The notes beneath the pieces are model-generated. The model was given only the letters and a program-made list of their open reading frames with translations. It did not search any database and had not been told where the DNA came from. This document shows, in pieces, positions 32,455 to 41,390 of a stretch of 64,000 nucleotides of DNA (positions are counted from its first letter, which is position 1; every line of letters starts with the position of its first letter). The stretch is from positions 1,623,104 through 1,687,103 of the forward strand of contig NZ_JABXWR010000001.1 in the NCBI RefSeq assembly GCF_013377755.1, read 5' to 3'. This DNA comes from Methanofollis tationis (GTDB lineage Archaea; Halobacteriota; Methanomicrobia; Methanomicrobiales; Methanofollaceae). Made by a program: the position numbers and the translations under genes.

Positions 32455-34304
32455 AGCGTTACCTCGACCTTGTCTCCCTGGAGCGGGCGCTGGCAATCAT
32501 CGGAGAGGCGTTTGAGTGCCGCCCCCGCACGGCGCGGGTGCCCCTTGCAGGGGCGTCTGGCCGGGTGACAGCCGCCCCGATCTTCGCCCGGTTCTCGGTC
32601 CCGACCATCCACATATCGGCGATGGACGGGATCGCCGTGCGGAGCGCCGACACCCGGGGGGCCAGCGAGAGCCGCCCGGTCGTCCTCGCTAACGCCGCGC
32701 GGGTGAACACGGGAAACATCGTCCCGCCCGAATACGACGCCGTCGTGATGATCGAGGACGTCTGGATCGGCGAGGGTACCTATACGGTCAGGAAGGCCGT
32801 CGCCCCCTGGCAGCACGTCCGCCCGGTTGGCGAGGACATCGGCGAGTCCGAGATGATCCTCCCCTCCCTGCACCTGATCCGCCCTCATGAACTCGGGGCG
32901 CTCGCATCCTATGGGGTGACCGAGGTGGAGGCGCTCGCCTTCTCGGCCGGGCTTGTTCCCACCGGGTCTGAACTGGTGCCGGCCGGCACCCTTCCGGGCC
33001 CGGGCCAGGCGGTGGAGAGCAACACCCTGATGGCGGCGGCGCACCTCCGCACCCTCGGGGTGGAGGCCCGCCGCTACGCCATCGTCCCGGACGAGCCCGA
33101 CCTTATACGGTCGGCGATCCTGGAGGGGGTGCGCGAGAACGACCTCCTCATCGTCTCGGCCGGATCGTCGGCGGGGACGCGCGACTACACCGCCTCGATC
33201 ATCGCCGAACTCGGGGAGGTGCTCGTCCACGGCGTGGCGATCAAACCGGCAAAACCGGTGATCGTCGGGAAAATCGAGGGCAAACCGGTGATCGGGCTGC
33301 CCGGCTACCCGCTCGCAGCCCTCACCGTGCTCCGTGAGATTGTCACCCCGCTCGTTGCCCGCTACGGGTTTCCCGTGCCTGAGGCCGGGACCGTCGAGGC
33401 CGCCCTCACCACCACCCTGCACTCGGATATCGGCACCGACGAGTTCGTCCTTCTCTCGACCGGGCGGATCGGCGGCCGCTGGGTTGCCGTGCCCCAGTCG
33501 CGCGGCGCCGGCGTCCAGATGAGTGCTGTCCGGGCGAACGCCGTGATGACCATACCGGCTGCAAAGGAGGGCGTCGAGGCCGGTGAGACGATACGGGCGC
33601 GCCTGATGGTCCCGCGCCGGCAGGCCGAGGAAGCGGTGCTGATCACCGGGAGCCACGACCCCTGCCTGGACCGTCTCGCCGATATGGTCCGGCCCGGCGG
33701 GGTGGAGGTCCACTCCACCCATACCGGGAGCATGGGCGGACTTCTCACCCTGAAAAAGCGGCAGTGCCACGCCGCTCCGATGCACCTGCTCGCTCCCGAC
33801 GGTGAGTACAACATTTCCTTCCTCCAGAAGTACCTCCCCGGCGAGGAGATAGTTCTGGTCTGCGTCGCCGAACGCGAGCAGGGGCTGATCTCGCGGGAAG
33901 GCGTCACGCTCGACGACCTGGCGGCCCTGCGGTATGCGAACCGGCAGAAGGGTTCGGGGACGCGGCTGCTCCTCGATTATCTCCTGAAAGAGCGAGGGGT
34001 CGATCCGGCCCTGATCCGGGGCTACGAGCGCGAGTTCACCACACACCTCGGCGTTGCCCTGGCCGTCCGTTCGGGCGAGGCCGATTGCGGCATGGGCGTG
34101 TACTCGGCCGCGCAGGCGCTTGGCCTGAAGTTCACCCCGGTGGCGACCGAGCGCTATGAGCTGGCGATGCACACCGACACCCTTGACGACCCGCGGGTGC
34201 GCGCCTGCGTCGATGCGATCGACTCGGACGCCTTCAAGCAGGTGCTCCTGCAGATGGGTGGATACCGGGTCAGCGAGACAGGCGCGAGGCGCGTACTGCC
34301 ATAA
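32451..34304 (+). CDS. MoeA fused to a periplasmic-binding-protein-like domain
   Basis: This 617-residue protein starts at a GTG that overlaps the moeA stop. Residues 1 to about 395 are MoeA (HISAMDGIAVRSADT, ENDLLIVSAGSSAGTRDYT, VIGLPGYPLAALTVL). The remaining 220 residues form a type 2 substrate-binding domain of the LysR/ModE-associated kind (VLITGSHDPCLDRLADMV, GTRLLLDYLLKERGVDP, DCGMGVYSAAQALGLKF). The fusion is known in archaea and bacteria with paired moeA genes. The binding domain may select molybdate or tungstate or sense the cofactor; the ligand is not known from sequence. Confidence 0.92.
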   Translation: MKRYLDLVSLERALAIIGEAFECRPRTARVPLAGASGRVTAAPIFARFSVPTIHISAMDGIAVRSADTRGASESRPVVLANAARVNTGNIVPPEYDAVVMIEDVWIGEGTYTVRKAVAPWQHVRPVGEDIGESEMILPSLHLIRPHELGALASYGVTEVEALAFSAGLVPTGSELVPAGTLPGPGQAVESNTLMAAAHLRTLGVEARRYAIVPDEPDLIRSAILEGVRENDLLIVSAGSSAGTRDYTASIIAELGEVLVHGVAIKPAKPVIVGKIEGKPVIGLPGYPLAALTVLREIVTPLVARYGFPVPEAGTVEAALTTTLHSDIGTDEFVLLSTGRIGGRWVAVPQSRGAGVQMSAVRANAVMTIPAAKEGVEAGETIRARLMVPRRQAEEAVLITGSHDPCLDRLADMVRPGGVEVHSTHTGSMGGLLTLKKRQCHAAPMHLLAPDGEYNISFLQKYLPGEEIVLVCVAEREQGLISREGVTLDDLAALRYANRQKGSGTRLLLDYLLKERGVDPALIRGYEREFTTHLGVALAVRSGEADCGMGVYSAAQALGLKFTPVATERYELAMHTDTLDDPRVRACVDAIDSDAFKQVLLQMGGYRVSETGARRVLP

Positions 34305-34716
34305 GCACCGCCTCTTCGGGTGTGGCGCAGGGGAAGACGCCGTCGATCTTCCAGGTGCCAACCCCGAACACCGCTTTTTTCATCTTCAGGGCGAGGGCGA
34401 TCTCAGAGAGGGTGCCGAATTTCCCTCCTATAGCAATCACGGCGTCGGCCGACCCGACGACGAGGGCGTTTCGCGCATGGCCGAGTCCAGTCCTGATGAC
34501 GACGTCGAGGTACGGGTTTTCCCCGCCGGTGCCCGGCAGGATCCCGACCGTCGTCCCGCCCGCCTCCTTCGCCCCCTTGCATGCGGCCTCCATCACCCCG
34601 CCGAGCCCGCCGCATACGAGGGTTTCGTGGTTGCCGGCGATCAGGTAGCCGGCGATCTCTGCCGCTTCGTATTCCTCAGGGGAACAGTCCCCTGCCCCGA
34701 CGATTGCGATCTGCAT
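34270..34716 (-). CDS. SLOG-fold (TIGR00725/LOG-like) nucleotide-binding protein
   Basis: This 148-residue protein starts MQIAIVGAGDCSPEEY at ATG 34716. It has ETLVCGGLGGVMEAACKGAKEAG, AIAIGGKFGTLSEIALAL and related Rossmann-like features of the SLOG/lysine-decarboxylase-like superfamily. The short form without the full PGGxGTxxE motif has an unassigned biochemical role; nucleotide or sugar-phosphate binding is likely. Its last 35 bases overlap the end of the moeA-fusion gene tail to tail. Confidence 0.85.
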   Translation of the reverse strand: MQIAIVGAGDCSPEEYEAAEIAGYLIAGNHETLVCGGLGGVMEAACKGAKEAGGTTVGILPGTGGENPYLDVVIRTGLGHARNALVVGSADAVIAIGGKFGTLSEIALALKMKKAVFGVGTWKIDGVFPCATPEEAVLMAVRASRLSR

Positions 34717-34857
34717 GGGTGAGGGATCGGTACCTGAAGGTAAAAACCGTGGCGCCCGCCCCTTCTGCGCGCCCGATTGAAAAACTACTTTGTCTGTTAC
34801 ACCCCACCACACTACGCATGATTACCGCCCCATGCGGGGGCGTGCAGAGGGATAGAG

Positions 34858-37800
34858 GTGAAGGAAGTCACCAGCAGTTATGATGCACAGGCGATCGAGG
34901 GGCGCGTCCAGGAGTTCTGGCGGGCCGCCGACACCTATGCTCAGGTAAAAGATCTGCGGCGTTCAGGCAAGCAGTTCTTCTTTGTAGATGGCCCCCCGTA
35001 CACCACCGGCCACATCCACCTGGGAACAGCGTGGAACAAGATCATCAAGGACGCCGTTCTCCGCCGGCACCGGATGTGCGGGAAGAACGTCATCGAGCGG
35101 GCCGGCTATGATATGCACGGGTTGCCGATCGAGGTTCAGGTCGAGCACCAGCTTGGCTTCACCTCGAAAAAGGATATCGAGGCCTACGGTATCGACCGGT
35201 TCATCGAGCGCTGCCGGGAATTTGCCCTTACCAACATGGCGGTGATGTCTGATCAGTTCAGAGCCCTTGGTATCTGGCTCGACTTCGACAACCCCTACCA
35301 GACCGTTAAAAAGGAGTATATTGAGGCGGCGTGGTGGACGCTTGCGCAGGCCGAGAAGAACAGGATGCTCGAACGGGGCCACCGCGTGGTGAACTGGTGC
35401 CCGAGGTGCGAAACCGCCATTGCCGACTCTGAAGTGGAGTACGACGACGCCACCGACCCCTCCATCTATGTGAAGTTCCCGGTGAAAGGCACCGATGACG
35501 AGTACCTGGTGATCTGGACCACGACGCCATGGACGCTCCCGGCAAACGTCGCTGTGGCCGCCCACCCCGGGATCGTCTACGCCCTGGTCGCCGCCCGGAA
35601 AGAGGGCGTCGAGGAGAAACTCTGGATCGCCGAGGCGCTCGTCGAGGAGGTGCTCAGGAAAGGGCGGTACCAGCACTTTGATGTTCTCAAAACCGTCACC
35701 GGCGCCGACCTCGCCGGGATGGAGTACGAGTCCCCGCTCGCCGCTTCAGTGCCGGCGCAGAAGGAGATCGCCCACCGCGTCGTCCTCGCCGATTACGTGG
35801 CCCTCGAAAATACCGGGCTCGTGCACACCGCACCGGGCCATGGCTGGGACGACTACCTCACCGGGATCAAATACGATCTTCCCGTACTCTGCCCGGTCGA
35901 CGGCACCGGCCGGTTCACAAAAAGGGCCGGGGTGTTTGACGGGCTTTACGTCAAAGACCCGGCGACGAACCGGCAGGTCATGGACGCCCTTGGCCCCTGC
36001 CTCCTCCACGAGGGGAAGACCACCCACCGTTACGGCCACTGCTGGCGGTGCAAGACCCCGATCATCTTCCGGGCCACCGAGCAGTGGTTCATCAAGGCCT
36101 CGGAGATGCGGGACAAACTTCTCGACGAGGTCGGGAAGGTCACCTGGTACCCGGACTGGGCGGGCAGCGCCCGGTTCTACGACTGGGTGAAGGAGGCCCG
36201 CGACTGGTGCATCTCGCGCCAGCGCTACTGGGGCATCCCGATCCCGGTCTGGCAGTGCGACACCTGCGATGCACGGCGGGTGATCGCGACCGTCGCCGAA
36301 CTCGAAGAGGCGAGCGGGCAGGCGGTCGCCGATCCGCACCGCCCGTACGTCGATGCGGTCACCATCCCCTGCACCTGCGGCGGGACGATGCGCCGGGTCT
36401 CCGACATCTTCGACGTCTGGTTCGACTCGGCCGTGGCCTCGTGGGCGACCCTCGGCTACCCCGGCGAAAAAGAGGCGTTCGAGAAATACTGGCCCGCAGA
36501 CTTCATCACCGAGGGGCAGGACCAGACCCGCGGCTGGTTCTACTCGCAGCTCGGCGCCTCGACGGTTGCCTTCGGCAGGGCTCCCTATAAATCGGTGCTG
36601 ATGCACGGCTTCGCCCTTGACGCAGAGGGGCGGAAGATGTCCAAGAGCCTGGGCAACGTCGTGGCCCCGGAGGAAGTGATAAAGACCTTCGGCGTGGACG
36701 TCCTCCGCCTCTACGTTCTTTCCGCAAACGCACCCTGGGACGATATGAAGTTCAACTGGGAAGGCGTGAAGACGGTCAACCGGGCCCTCAACATCCTCTG
36801 GAACGTCTACCGTTTCCCCCTGCCCTATATGGTCCTGGACAACTTCGCACCCGCACAGACCGCAGGCGGACTCTGGGATGAGACGGCTGTTCTGCGGATG
36901 CTTGATCAGATGCCGGACGAGGACCGCTGGATCCTCTCGCGGGTCAACAGCCTTGTCGCCAGTGTGGAGGCCGACTTCGCCGGGTTGAACCTCCACCGGG
37001 TCACCCGTTCGCTCATCACCTTCGTGCTCGAAGACCTCTCGCGGTGGTACCTCCAGATCGTCAGGCCCAGAATGTGGCTCGAAGAGGACGCCCCGGAGAA
37101 GCGCTACGCCTACGAGACGGTGTATTACGTCCTCCGCAGGCTCGTCTGCCTCCTTGCTCCTTTCACCCCGCACCTCACCGAGGAGATCTACGGGAACCTG
37201 CGGTGCGAGGGCGATCCGGCGAGCGTCCATATGCTCGACTGGCCCGCGGCCGACAGCGCCCTCATCGACGCGCCCCTTGAAACTGCGATGGGTGTCGTCC
37301 AGTCCTTTGACGATGCCGTGGCCACGGCCCGGCAGGACGGAAAGCGGAAACTTCGCTGGCCGGTCGGCGAGGTCGTGGTCGTGACCGACGCCCCGGCGGT
37401 GCGGGACGCTGTCGCCAGGCTTTCGGGACTCTGCGCCTCCCGCGCCAACGCGAAAGTGGTCACCGTCGTCACCGGGTGGTGGGATCGGATCGGCTGGAAG
37501 GCCGAGGCCGTGATGCGGGTGCTGGGCCCGAAATTTGGAAAAGAGGCCCCGAAGGTGAAAGGGGCGATCGAGGGGGCAGACGGCAACGCCCTGAAGGCCG
37601 CACTCGAAGCCGACGGTAAGGCGAGCGTCGGGGATTTTGAGGTGACGCCTGAGATGGTGACGTTCATCGAAGAGGTCCCTGAAGGCGTGTTTGCCGCCGC
37701 GATGCCCGACGCCACCGTCTATGTCGATGTCACCCTTACGCCGGAGATCGAGGCCGAGGGGTATGCCCGCGAGGTGGTCCGCCGTCTTCAGGAGATGCGC

Positions 37801-38031
37801 CGGCAGCGTGACCTGAAGGTGGACGAGAACATCGCCGTCGAGATTGCGATCGCCGATGCAGGCGTTGCCGACCTTGTGCGGGGTATGACCAATCTCGTCA
37901 GCGGCGAGGTGCGGGCCGCCTCGCTTGCTGTCCACGATGGCGCTGCCCTCTCGGGCGCCTGGGAACTCACTGCTGAATGGGAGGTCGAAGGCGTGCCGAT
38001 GCTGATGGGCCTCTCACGGGCCCAGGACTGA
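34858..38031 (+). CDS. ileS: Isoleucyl-tRNA synthetase
   Basis: This 1,057-residue class I synthetase starts at GTG 34858 after an AGAG ribosome-binding signal. The HIGH motif is GHIHLG and the KMSKS motif is EGRKMSKSLGN. An editing domain (WTTTPWTLPANVAVAAHPG) lies between them. WDDYLTGIKYDLPVLCPVDG and the C-terminal anticodon and helical domains follow. The length matches eukaryote-like archaeal IleRS. The 3' end overlaps the convergent thg1 gene by 18 bp. Confidence 0.97.
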   Translation: MKEVTSSYDAQAIEGRVQEFWRAADTYAQVKDLRRSGKQFFFVDGPPYTTGHIHLGTAWNKIIKDAVLRRHRMCGKNVIERAGYDMHGLPIEVQVEHQLGFTSKKDIEAYGIDRFIERCREFALTNMAVMSDQFRALGIWLDFDNPYQTVKKEYIEAAWWTLAQAEKNRMLERGHRVVNWCPRCETAIADSEVEYDDATDPSIYVKFPVKGTDDEYLVIWTTTPWTLPANVAVAAHPGIVYALVAARKEGVEEKLWIAEALVEEVLRKGRYQHFDVLKTVTGADLAGMEYESPLAASVPAQKEIAHRVVLADYVALENTGLVHTAPGHGWDDYLTGIKYDLPVLCPVDGTGRFTKRAGVFDGLYVKDPATNRQVMDALGPCLLHEGKTTHRYGHCWRCKTPIIFRATEQWFIKASEMRDKLLDEVGKVTWYPDWAGSARFYDWVKEARDWCISRQRYWGIPIPVWQCDTCDARRVIATVAELEEASGQAVADPHRPYVDAVTIPCTCGGTMRRVSDIFDVWFDSAVASWATLGYPGEKEAFEKYWPADFITEGQDQTRGWFYSQLGASTVAFGRAPYKSVLMHGFALDAEGRKMSKSLGNVVAPEEVIKTFGVDVLRLYVLSANAPWDDMKFNWEGVKTVNRALNILWNVYRFPLPYMVLDNFAPAQTAGGLWDETAVLRMLDQMPDEDRWILSRVNSLVASVEADFAGLNLHRVTRSLITFVLEDLSRWYLQIVRPRMWLEEDAPEKRYAYETVYYVLRRLVCLLAPFTPHLTEEIYGNLRCEGDPASVHMLDWPAADSALIDAPLETAMGVVQSFDDAVATARQDGKRKLRWPVGEVVVVTDAPAVRDAVARLSGLCASRANAKVVTVVTGWWDRIGWKAEAVMRVLGPKFGKEAPKVKGAIEGADGNALKAALEADGKASVGDFEVTPEMVTFIEEVPEGVFAAAMPDATVYVDVTLTPEIEAEGYAREVVRRLQEMRRQRDLKVDENIAVEIAIADAGVADLVRGMTNLVSGEVRAASLAVHDGAALSGAWELTAEWEVEGVPMLMGLSRAQD

Positions 38032-38736
38032 GAAGAGATAGGCCCGGCCCTCAGGGGCCGGGAAGAGCGGCAGGTCTTCGTCGATGACGACGCCGCGCCG
38101 CTGGACGGTGACCCGCTCCCCGGTCTGCGGGTTCACCCCCTCTTTTGTATAGGTGCCATATCTGACCAGGGTGCCGCGCCGCTGCCATGCCGGCGTTTCG
38201 GTGAGGTTGACCCCCCGCGCAAACATCAGATCGTGCATCCCGGCGGCTTTCATCCCCCGCAGCATTGCAGCCGCTTCTCGGGGTGTGTGCCCATCCTCCA
38301 CCAGGGCCGCCTGGCAGTAGGCATTGATGTGGTTCCGCCATGCCTCGGCCTGGCGCATGGCAAGGTATTCGAGGGCGTATTCGGGCGTTGCGGGGACGAC
38401 GCGGGAGTCGAAGGCGATGGGTTCGTCGCAGCCGTACTCCAGGGTGAAAGCGCTCGCCGCATAGGAGGCGGCGACCGAGTCGAGTTTCTCCACCCGCCCG
38501 CCGAAGGGGAGGGCGGTGCAGTAGAGATTGATCTCGTCGGAGAACGTATAGGCGAAGAGGGGGTTGAGGCCGCTCCCGGCAAGCAGTCGCCTGCAGGTGC
38601 CGGTCATCGCCGCATGGAACCGGGCGTCGAAGGGCTTCTCACAGGTCCGGGTTAGCCCGTGGAAGGAGCGGCCGTCGAGGCGCAGAAAGACCGGGGGGTA
38701 GATAGCAAGGGCCGAGAAGATCTCGTGGCTCTCCAT
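38014..38736 (-). CDS. thg1: tRNA(His) guanylyltransferase Thg1-like protein
   Basis: This 240-residue reverse (3'-to-5') polymerase has FLRLDGRSFHGLTRTCEKPFD and YTFSDEINLY, the two palm motifs with metal-binding Asp and Glu residues. ACC HINAYCQAAL-type sequence is present as NHINAYCQAAL. Archaeal members add G(-1) to tRNA-His or repair 5' ends of tRNA. It is immediately followed upstream by the PRC-barrel gene in the same direction with 15 bp between, so the two may be co-transcribed. Confidence 0.93.
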   Translation of the reverse strand: MESHEIFSALAIYPPVFLRLDGRSFHGLTRTCEKPFDARFHAAMTGTCRRLLAGSGLNPLFAYTFSDEINLYCTALPFGGRVEKLDSVAASYAASAFTLEYGCDEPIAFDSRVVPATPEYALEYLAMRQAEAWRNHINAYCQAALVEDGHTPREAAAMLRGMKAAGMHDLMFARGVNLTETPAWQRRGTLVRYGTYTKEGVNPQTGERVTVQRRGVVIDEDLPLFPAPEGRAYLFSVLGP

Positions 38737-38751
38737 GGGTTCATGAACGCT

Positions 38752-39024
38752 TCAGGAGAAGCTCTCGTCTTTTGTGCTCCGAAATGCCGTCGAAATGTGA
38801 CGGACGATGATGATGTCCCCGACATTTTTTATGATCCTGAAGGGGATGAGAAGGCCGCGGTGACCCTTGGAATCGGCAAGTTCGGGGTTCAGTTTCCCCA
38901 CTGCAAGGGCGTCGATCTTTTTTCCGTCGATGTCAAGCAGAACGTCGTCGACTTCCCCGACGAGAATCGCCTTATCGGTGTATACGTTCATCCCAAAGAG
39001 CTCGGTGACCTGTGTCTTCATCAC
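38752..39024 (-). CDS. PRC-barrel domain protein
   Basis: This 90-residue protein consists of one PRC-barrel beta domain: VTELFGMNVYTDKAILVGEV, DDVLLDIDGKKIDALAVGKL and GLLIPFRIIKNVGDIIIV. Archaeal PRC-barrel proteins occur in RNA processing and cell division (CdpB-type). Its position before thg1 and opposite a membrane protease does not decide between them. The start is at 39024, or one codon later. Divergent TATA-like elements (CTATAAACGATAAAAAG) fill the 49 bp before the next gene. Confidence 0.85.
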   Translation of the reverse strand: MMKTQVTELFGMNVYTDKAILVGEVDDVLLDIDGKKIDALAVGKLNPELADSKGHRGLLIPFRIIKNVGDIIIVRHISTAFRSTKDESFS

Positions 39025-39073
39025 TATCGGTTCATGGTATAGACTATAAACGATAAAAAGTCTATCATTTCAC

Positions 39074-40219
39074 ATGAACGGATCCCTTAAGATCGGGCAC
39101 TTATTCGGCATTCCTATCTATCTTCACTGGACTTTCCTGCTGGTGATCCCCCTGTTCGCATGGATCATCGGTTCGCAGATACTCCTCACGACCGAACTGA
39201 TCGCAGGCCTCTTTGGCACCGAGATCACCATGACCCTCTTTGCCGGCGGGGCCGCACCCTATATCCTTGGGACAGCAATAGCGCTCGGCCTTTTTGCCGG
39301 GGTGCTCGTCCACGAGCTCGCTCACTCGCTGGTGGCCCGGTCGAAAGGTATCAAGATAAACTCGATCACTCTCCTGATCTTCGGCGGCGTCGCCTCGATG
39401 GAAGAGGGGCTGCCCGACCCGAAGATCGAGCTCCCGATGGCGCTTGCCGGACCCCTGACGAGCGGGGCGATCGGCCTTGTGTGCTGGGCCGTCACCTATG
39501 CCGCCGCCGCCCTGGTCGTCGGAGGGCAGATCAGCCCCGCGATCGGCGGTGTCCTGATCTTTTTCTTCGGCTACCTCGCCCTGTTAAACATCATACTCTT
39601 CCTCTTCAACCTGCTCCCGGCCTTTCCGATGGATGGCGGGCGGGTGCTGCGGGCCTGGCTTGCTAAAAAGATGCCCCTTCATCAGGCGACCCGGATCGCC
39701 GCCGATGTCGGCCGCGGGTTCGCCGTATTCTTCGGGATATTTGGGTTTCTCGTCTTCAACCCGATCCTGATCATCATCGCTTTTTTCATCTACATCGGGG
39801 CGAACCAGGAGGCCACAATGGTCCGTTATAATTTCCTGCTCCAGGACGTCACGGTCGGCGACGTGATGACCTCGCCGGTCCAGACCGTGCCGCCTGAAAT
39901 CTCGGTCTCCGAGGTGATGCGGATGATGTACGAGACCAAGCACCTGGGCTTTCCGGTGGTGGACCGGGGTGTCCTTGTTGGCATGGTCACCCTCGGCGAC
40001 GTCCACGCGGCGCCCGAGATCGACCGCGAGGCGATGCAGGTGCGCGACCTGATGTCGAAGGACGTTCTCACCCTCTCGCCCTCGGCCGCCCTCGCCGAGG
40101 CGATGCAGATCATGTCCAGGACCGGGATTGGCCGGATACCGGTGAAGCAGGGGAACGATCTGGTCGGGATCGTCACCAGGACCGATATCATGACGACGCT
40201 GGAGATCAAGGAGGCGTGA
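39074..40219 (+). CDS. Site-2 protease family membrane metalloprotease with CBS pair
   Basis: This 381-residue protein has an N-terminal M50 membrane domain of about six helices and a C-terminal pair of CBS domains. Zinc ligands are in VLVHELAHSLVARSKG and FNLLPAFPMDGGRVLRAWL. The CBS domains run from about residue 262 (VGDVMTSPVQTVPPEIS) to the end (NDLVGIVTRTDIM). Known homologues (MJ0392 type) cut membrane proteins and are gated by ATP at the CBS pair. The substrate is unknown. Confidence 0.94.
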   Translation: MNGSLKIGHLFGIPIYLHWTFLLVIPLFAWIIGSQILLTTELIAGLFGTEITMTLFAGGAAPYILGTAIALGLFAGVLVHELAHSLVARSKGIKINSITLLIFGGVASMEEGLPDPKIELPMALAGPLTSGAIGLVCWAVTYAAAALVVGGQISPAIGGVLIFFFGYLALLNIILFLFNLLPAFPMDGGRVLRAWLAKKMPLHQATRIAADVGRGFAVFFGIFGFLVFNPILIIIAFFIYIGANQEATMVRYNFLLQDVTVGDVMTSPVQTVPPEISVSEVMRMMYETKHLGFPVVDRGVLVGMVTLGDVHAAPEIDREAMQVRDLMSKDVLTLSPSAALAEAMQIMSRTGIGRIPVKQGNDLVGIVTRTDIMTTLEIKEA

Positions 40220-40580
40220 GGGCGCGGTGGGGGGATCTGTTCCACTCGAAGATCTGATCTAACGAGAACTCGAAGTCCGCCCCTGCCCGGGGGTAATACT
40301 CTCTCCGGGTGGAGATGCCACCGCGCCGGGGGTTGCACCCCCGGGCCTCTGCATGCGATTGCCGTGGATCTGCGGGGACGGGCCGGCCCGAGTGTATGCT
40401 CATCCTCGCACCGGTCATAGCGTTGGGGAGCAGAAGCCCCGCTGGTAGGGGCGCACCCGACGTACCGTTCAGAATAATTGATCAATCTTAGCCCCCCCAG
40501 ATCTCGGCCCTCAGCCAGCCTCTATAATTTATTTTTCTGGTTCACGGCGGCCAGAACAACCGCACCCACCAAAAGTACAT
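40220..40580. other. Intergenic stretch without a credible gene, contains repeat copy 3
   Basis: The 360 bp between the site-2 protease gene and the metallo-hydrolase gene hold short hairpins (for example GGGG / CCCC near 40424-40439) and an inverted copy of the dispersed repeat described at 6687-6859. Frames across it show no protein-like sequence. Confidence 0.6.
40312..40400. repeat. Dispersed intergenic repeat, copy 3 (reverse orientation)
   Basis: Reading in plus orientation, CGCGCCGGGGGTTGCACCCCCGG is followed by GCATGCGATTGCCGTGGA and GGGGACGGGCCGGC. It matches the reverse complement of 6740-6845 at most positions. The 8-bp stem CCGGGGGT / ACCCCCGG (40326-40344) is kept, with a TGC loop in place of AAGA or AAAA. 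Confidence 0.65.
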
Positions 40581-41249
40581 TCACCGGTATTTTTTGAGGT
40601 CATCCGGCAGGAACGGCCCGCCATGTCCGGTATGGATCCGTGCGGGACGCCACGCCAGGATGATCCCGATGCTCCTTTTCGTCTCGTTGATATCGTCTGC
40701 AAAGAAGGGCAGGCCCGGTTTTTCGAACGGTATTGATGGCATGATGGCATCGCCCACAATCGCATCCCCGCTGGCGAGGCATACCGAAACCGAACCGGGG
40801 GTATGGCCCGGCGTCGGTATGACGGCCCCGTCGATCCCGAATTCCCGAAGATCGAACCGTTCCGAAATGAGAATGTCCGGCTCAACCGGCGGGAACCTGG
40901 CCTTCTTCTCACCCCCGAGGAGTGCTCGCATGAACCTGCCGGAGAGACCGGTCGGGTGCAACAGCCCCTGGTATCCGTTTCTGAGTTTTTCTGCATCATC
41001 CCGGTGAATGGCAACCTTTGCCCCGGTCATCTCCCTGAGTCTCTGCGCCGAACCAGCATGATCACCATGCCCGTGGGTGAGAAGGATTAAACGGATATCT
41101 CCGGGTTCGATTCCCCGTTCCTTCGCCGCATCAAGGATAGCCTCTTCGCTCCCGGGATATCTGGTATCGATAAGAATTGTTCCGTCCTGCCTGACCAGAT
41201 AGGCATATGCAATTCCCAGCCTGACGGGATAAACCTCAATTGCCGACAC
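40581..41249 (-). CDS. Metallo-beta-lactamase-fold hydrolase
   Basis: This 222-residue protein has the metal motif LTHGHGDHAGSAQRL, a second ligand region (VIPTPGHTPGSVSV) and the bridging Asp (AIVGDAIMP). A final His is in RIHTGHGGPF. The closest description is a glyoxalase-II-like or generic MBL hydrolase acting on thioesters or lactones. No neighbour points to a substrate. A TATA-like element is not obvious upstream. Confidence 0.88.
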   Translation of the reverse strand: MSAIEVYPVRLGIAYAYLVRQDGTILIDTRYPGSEEAILDAAKERGIEPGDIRLILLTHGHGDHAGSAQRLREMTGAKVAIHRDDAEKLRNGYQGLLHPTGLSGRFMRALLGGEKKARFPPVEPDILISERFDLREFGIDGAVIPTPGHTPGSVSVCLASGDAIVGDAIMPSIPFEKPGLPFFADDINETKRSIGIILAWRPARIHTGHGGPFLPDDLKKYR

Positions 41250-41390
41250 TCATCCGCCTCCGTGGTGACAGATGTCCGCCGTCCGGGAAAAATGTATTGA
41301 GATGAGGGAGATGGTGAAAAACGTCAGAACCTGACGCAGTGCGTTTTGACCTCCCGCAGGATACTCTCCGGCCCACCCCCCATCTTTTTT

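Noticed and set aside
32298-34361. 687-codon open frame antisense to the moeA fusion
   Set aside because: It mirrors the codon bias of the real gene on the plus strand and shows no protein motif.
35746-37935. 729-codon open frame antisense to ileS
   Set aside because: Same GC-bias artefact. The ileS frame has all synthetase motifs.
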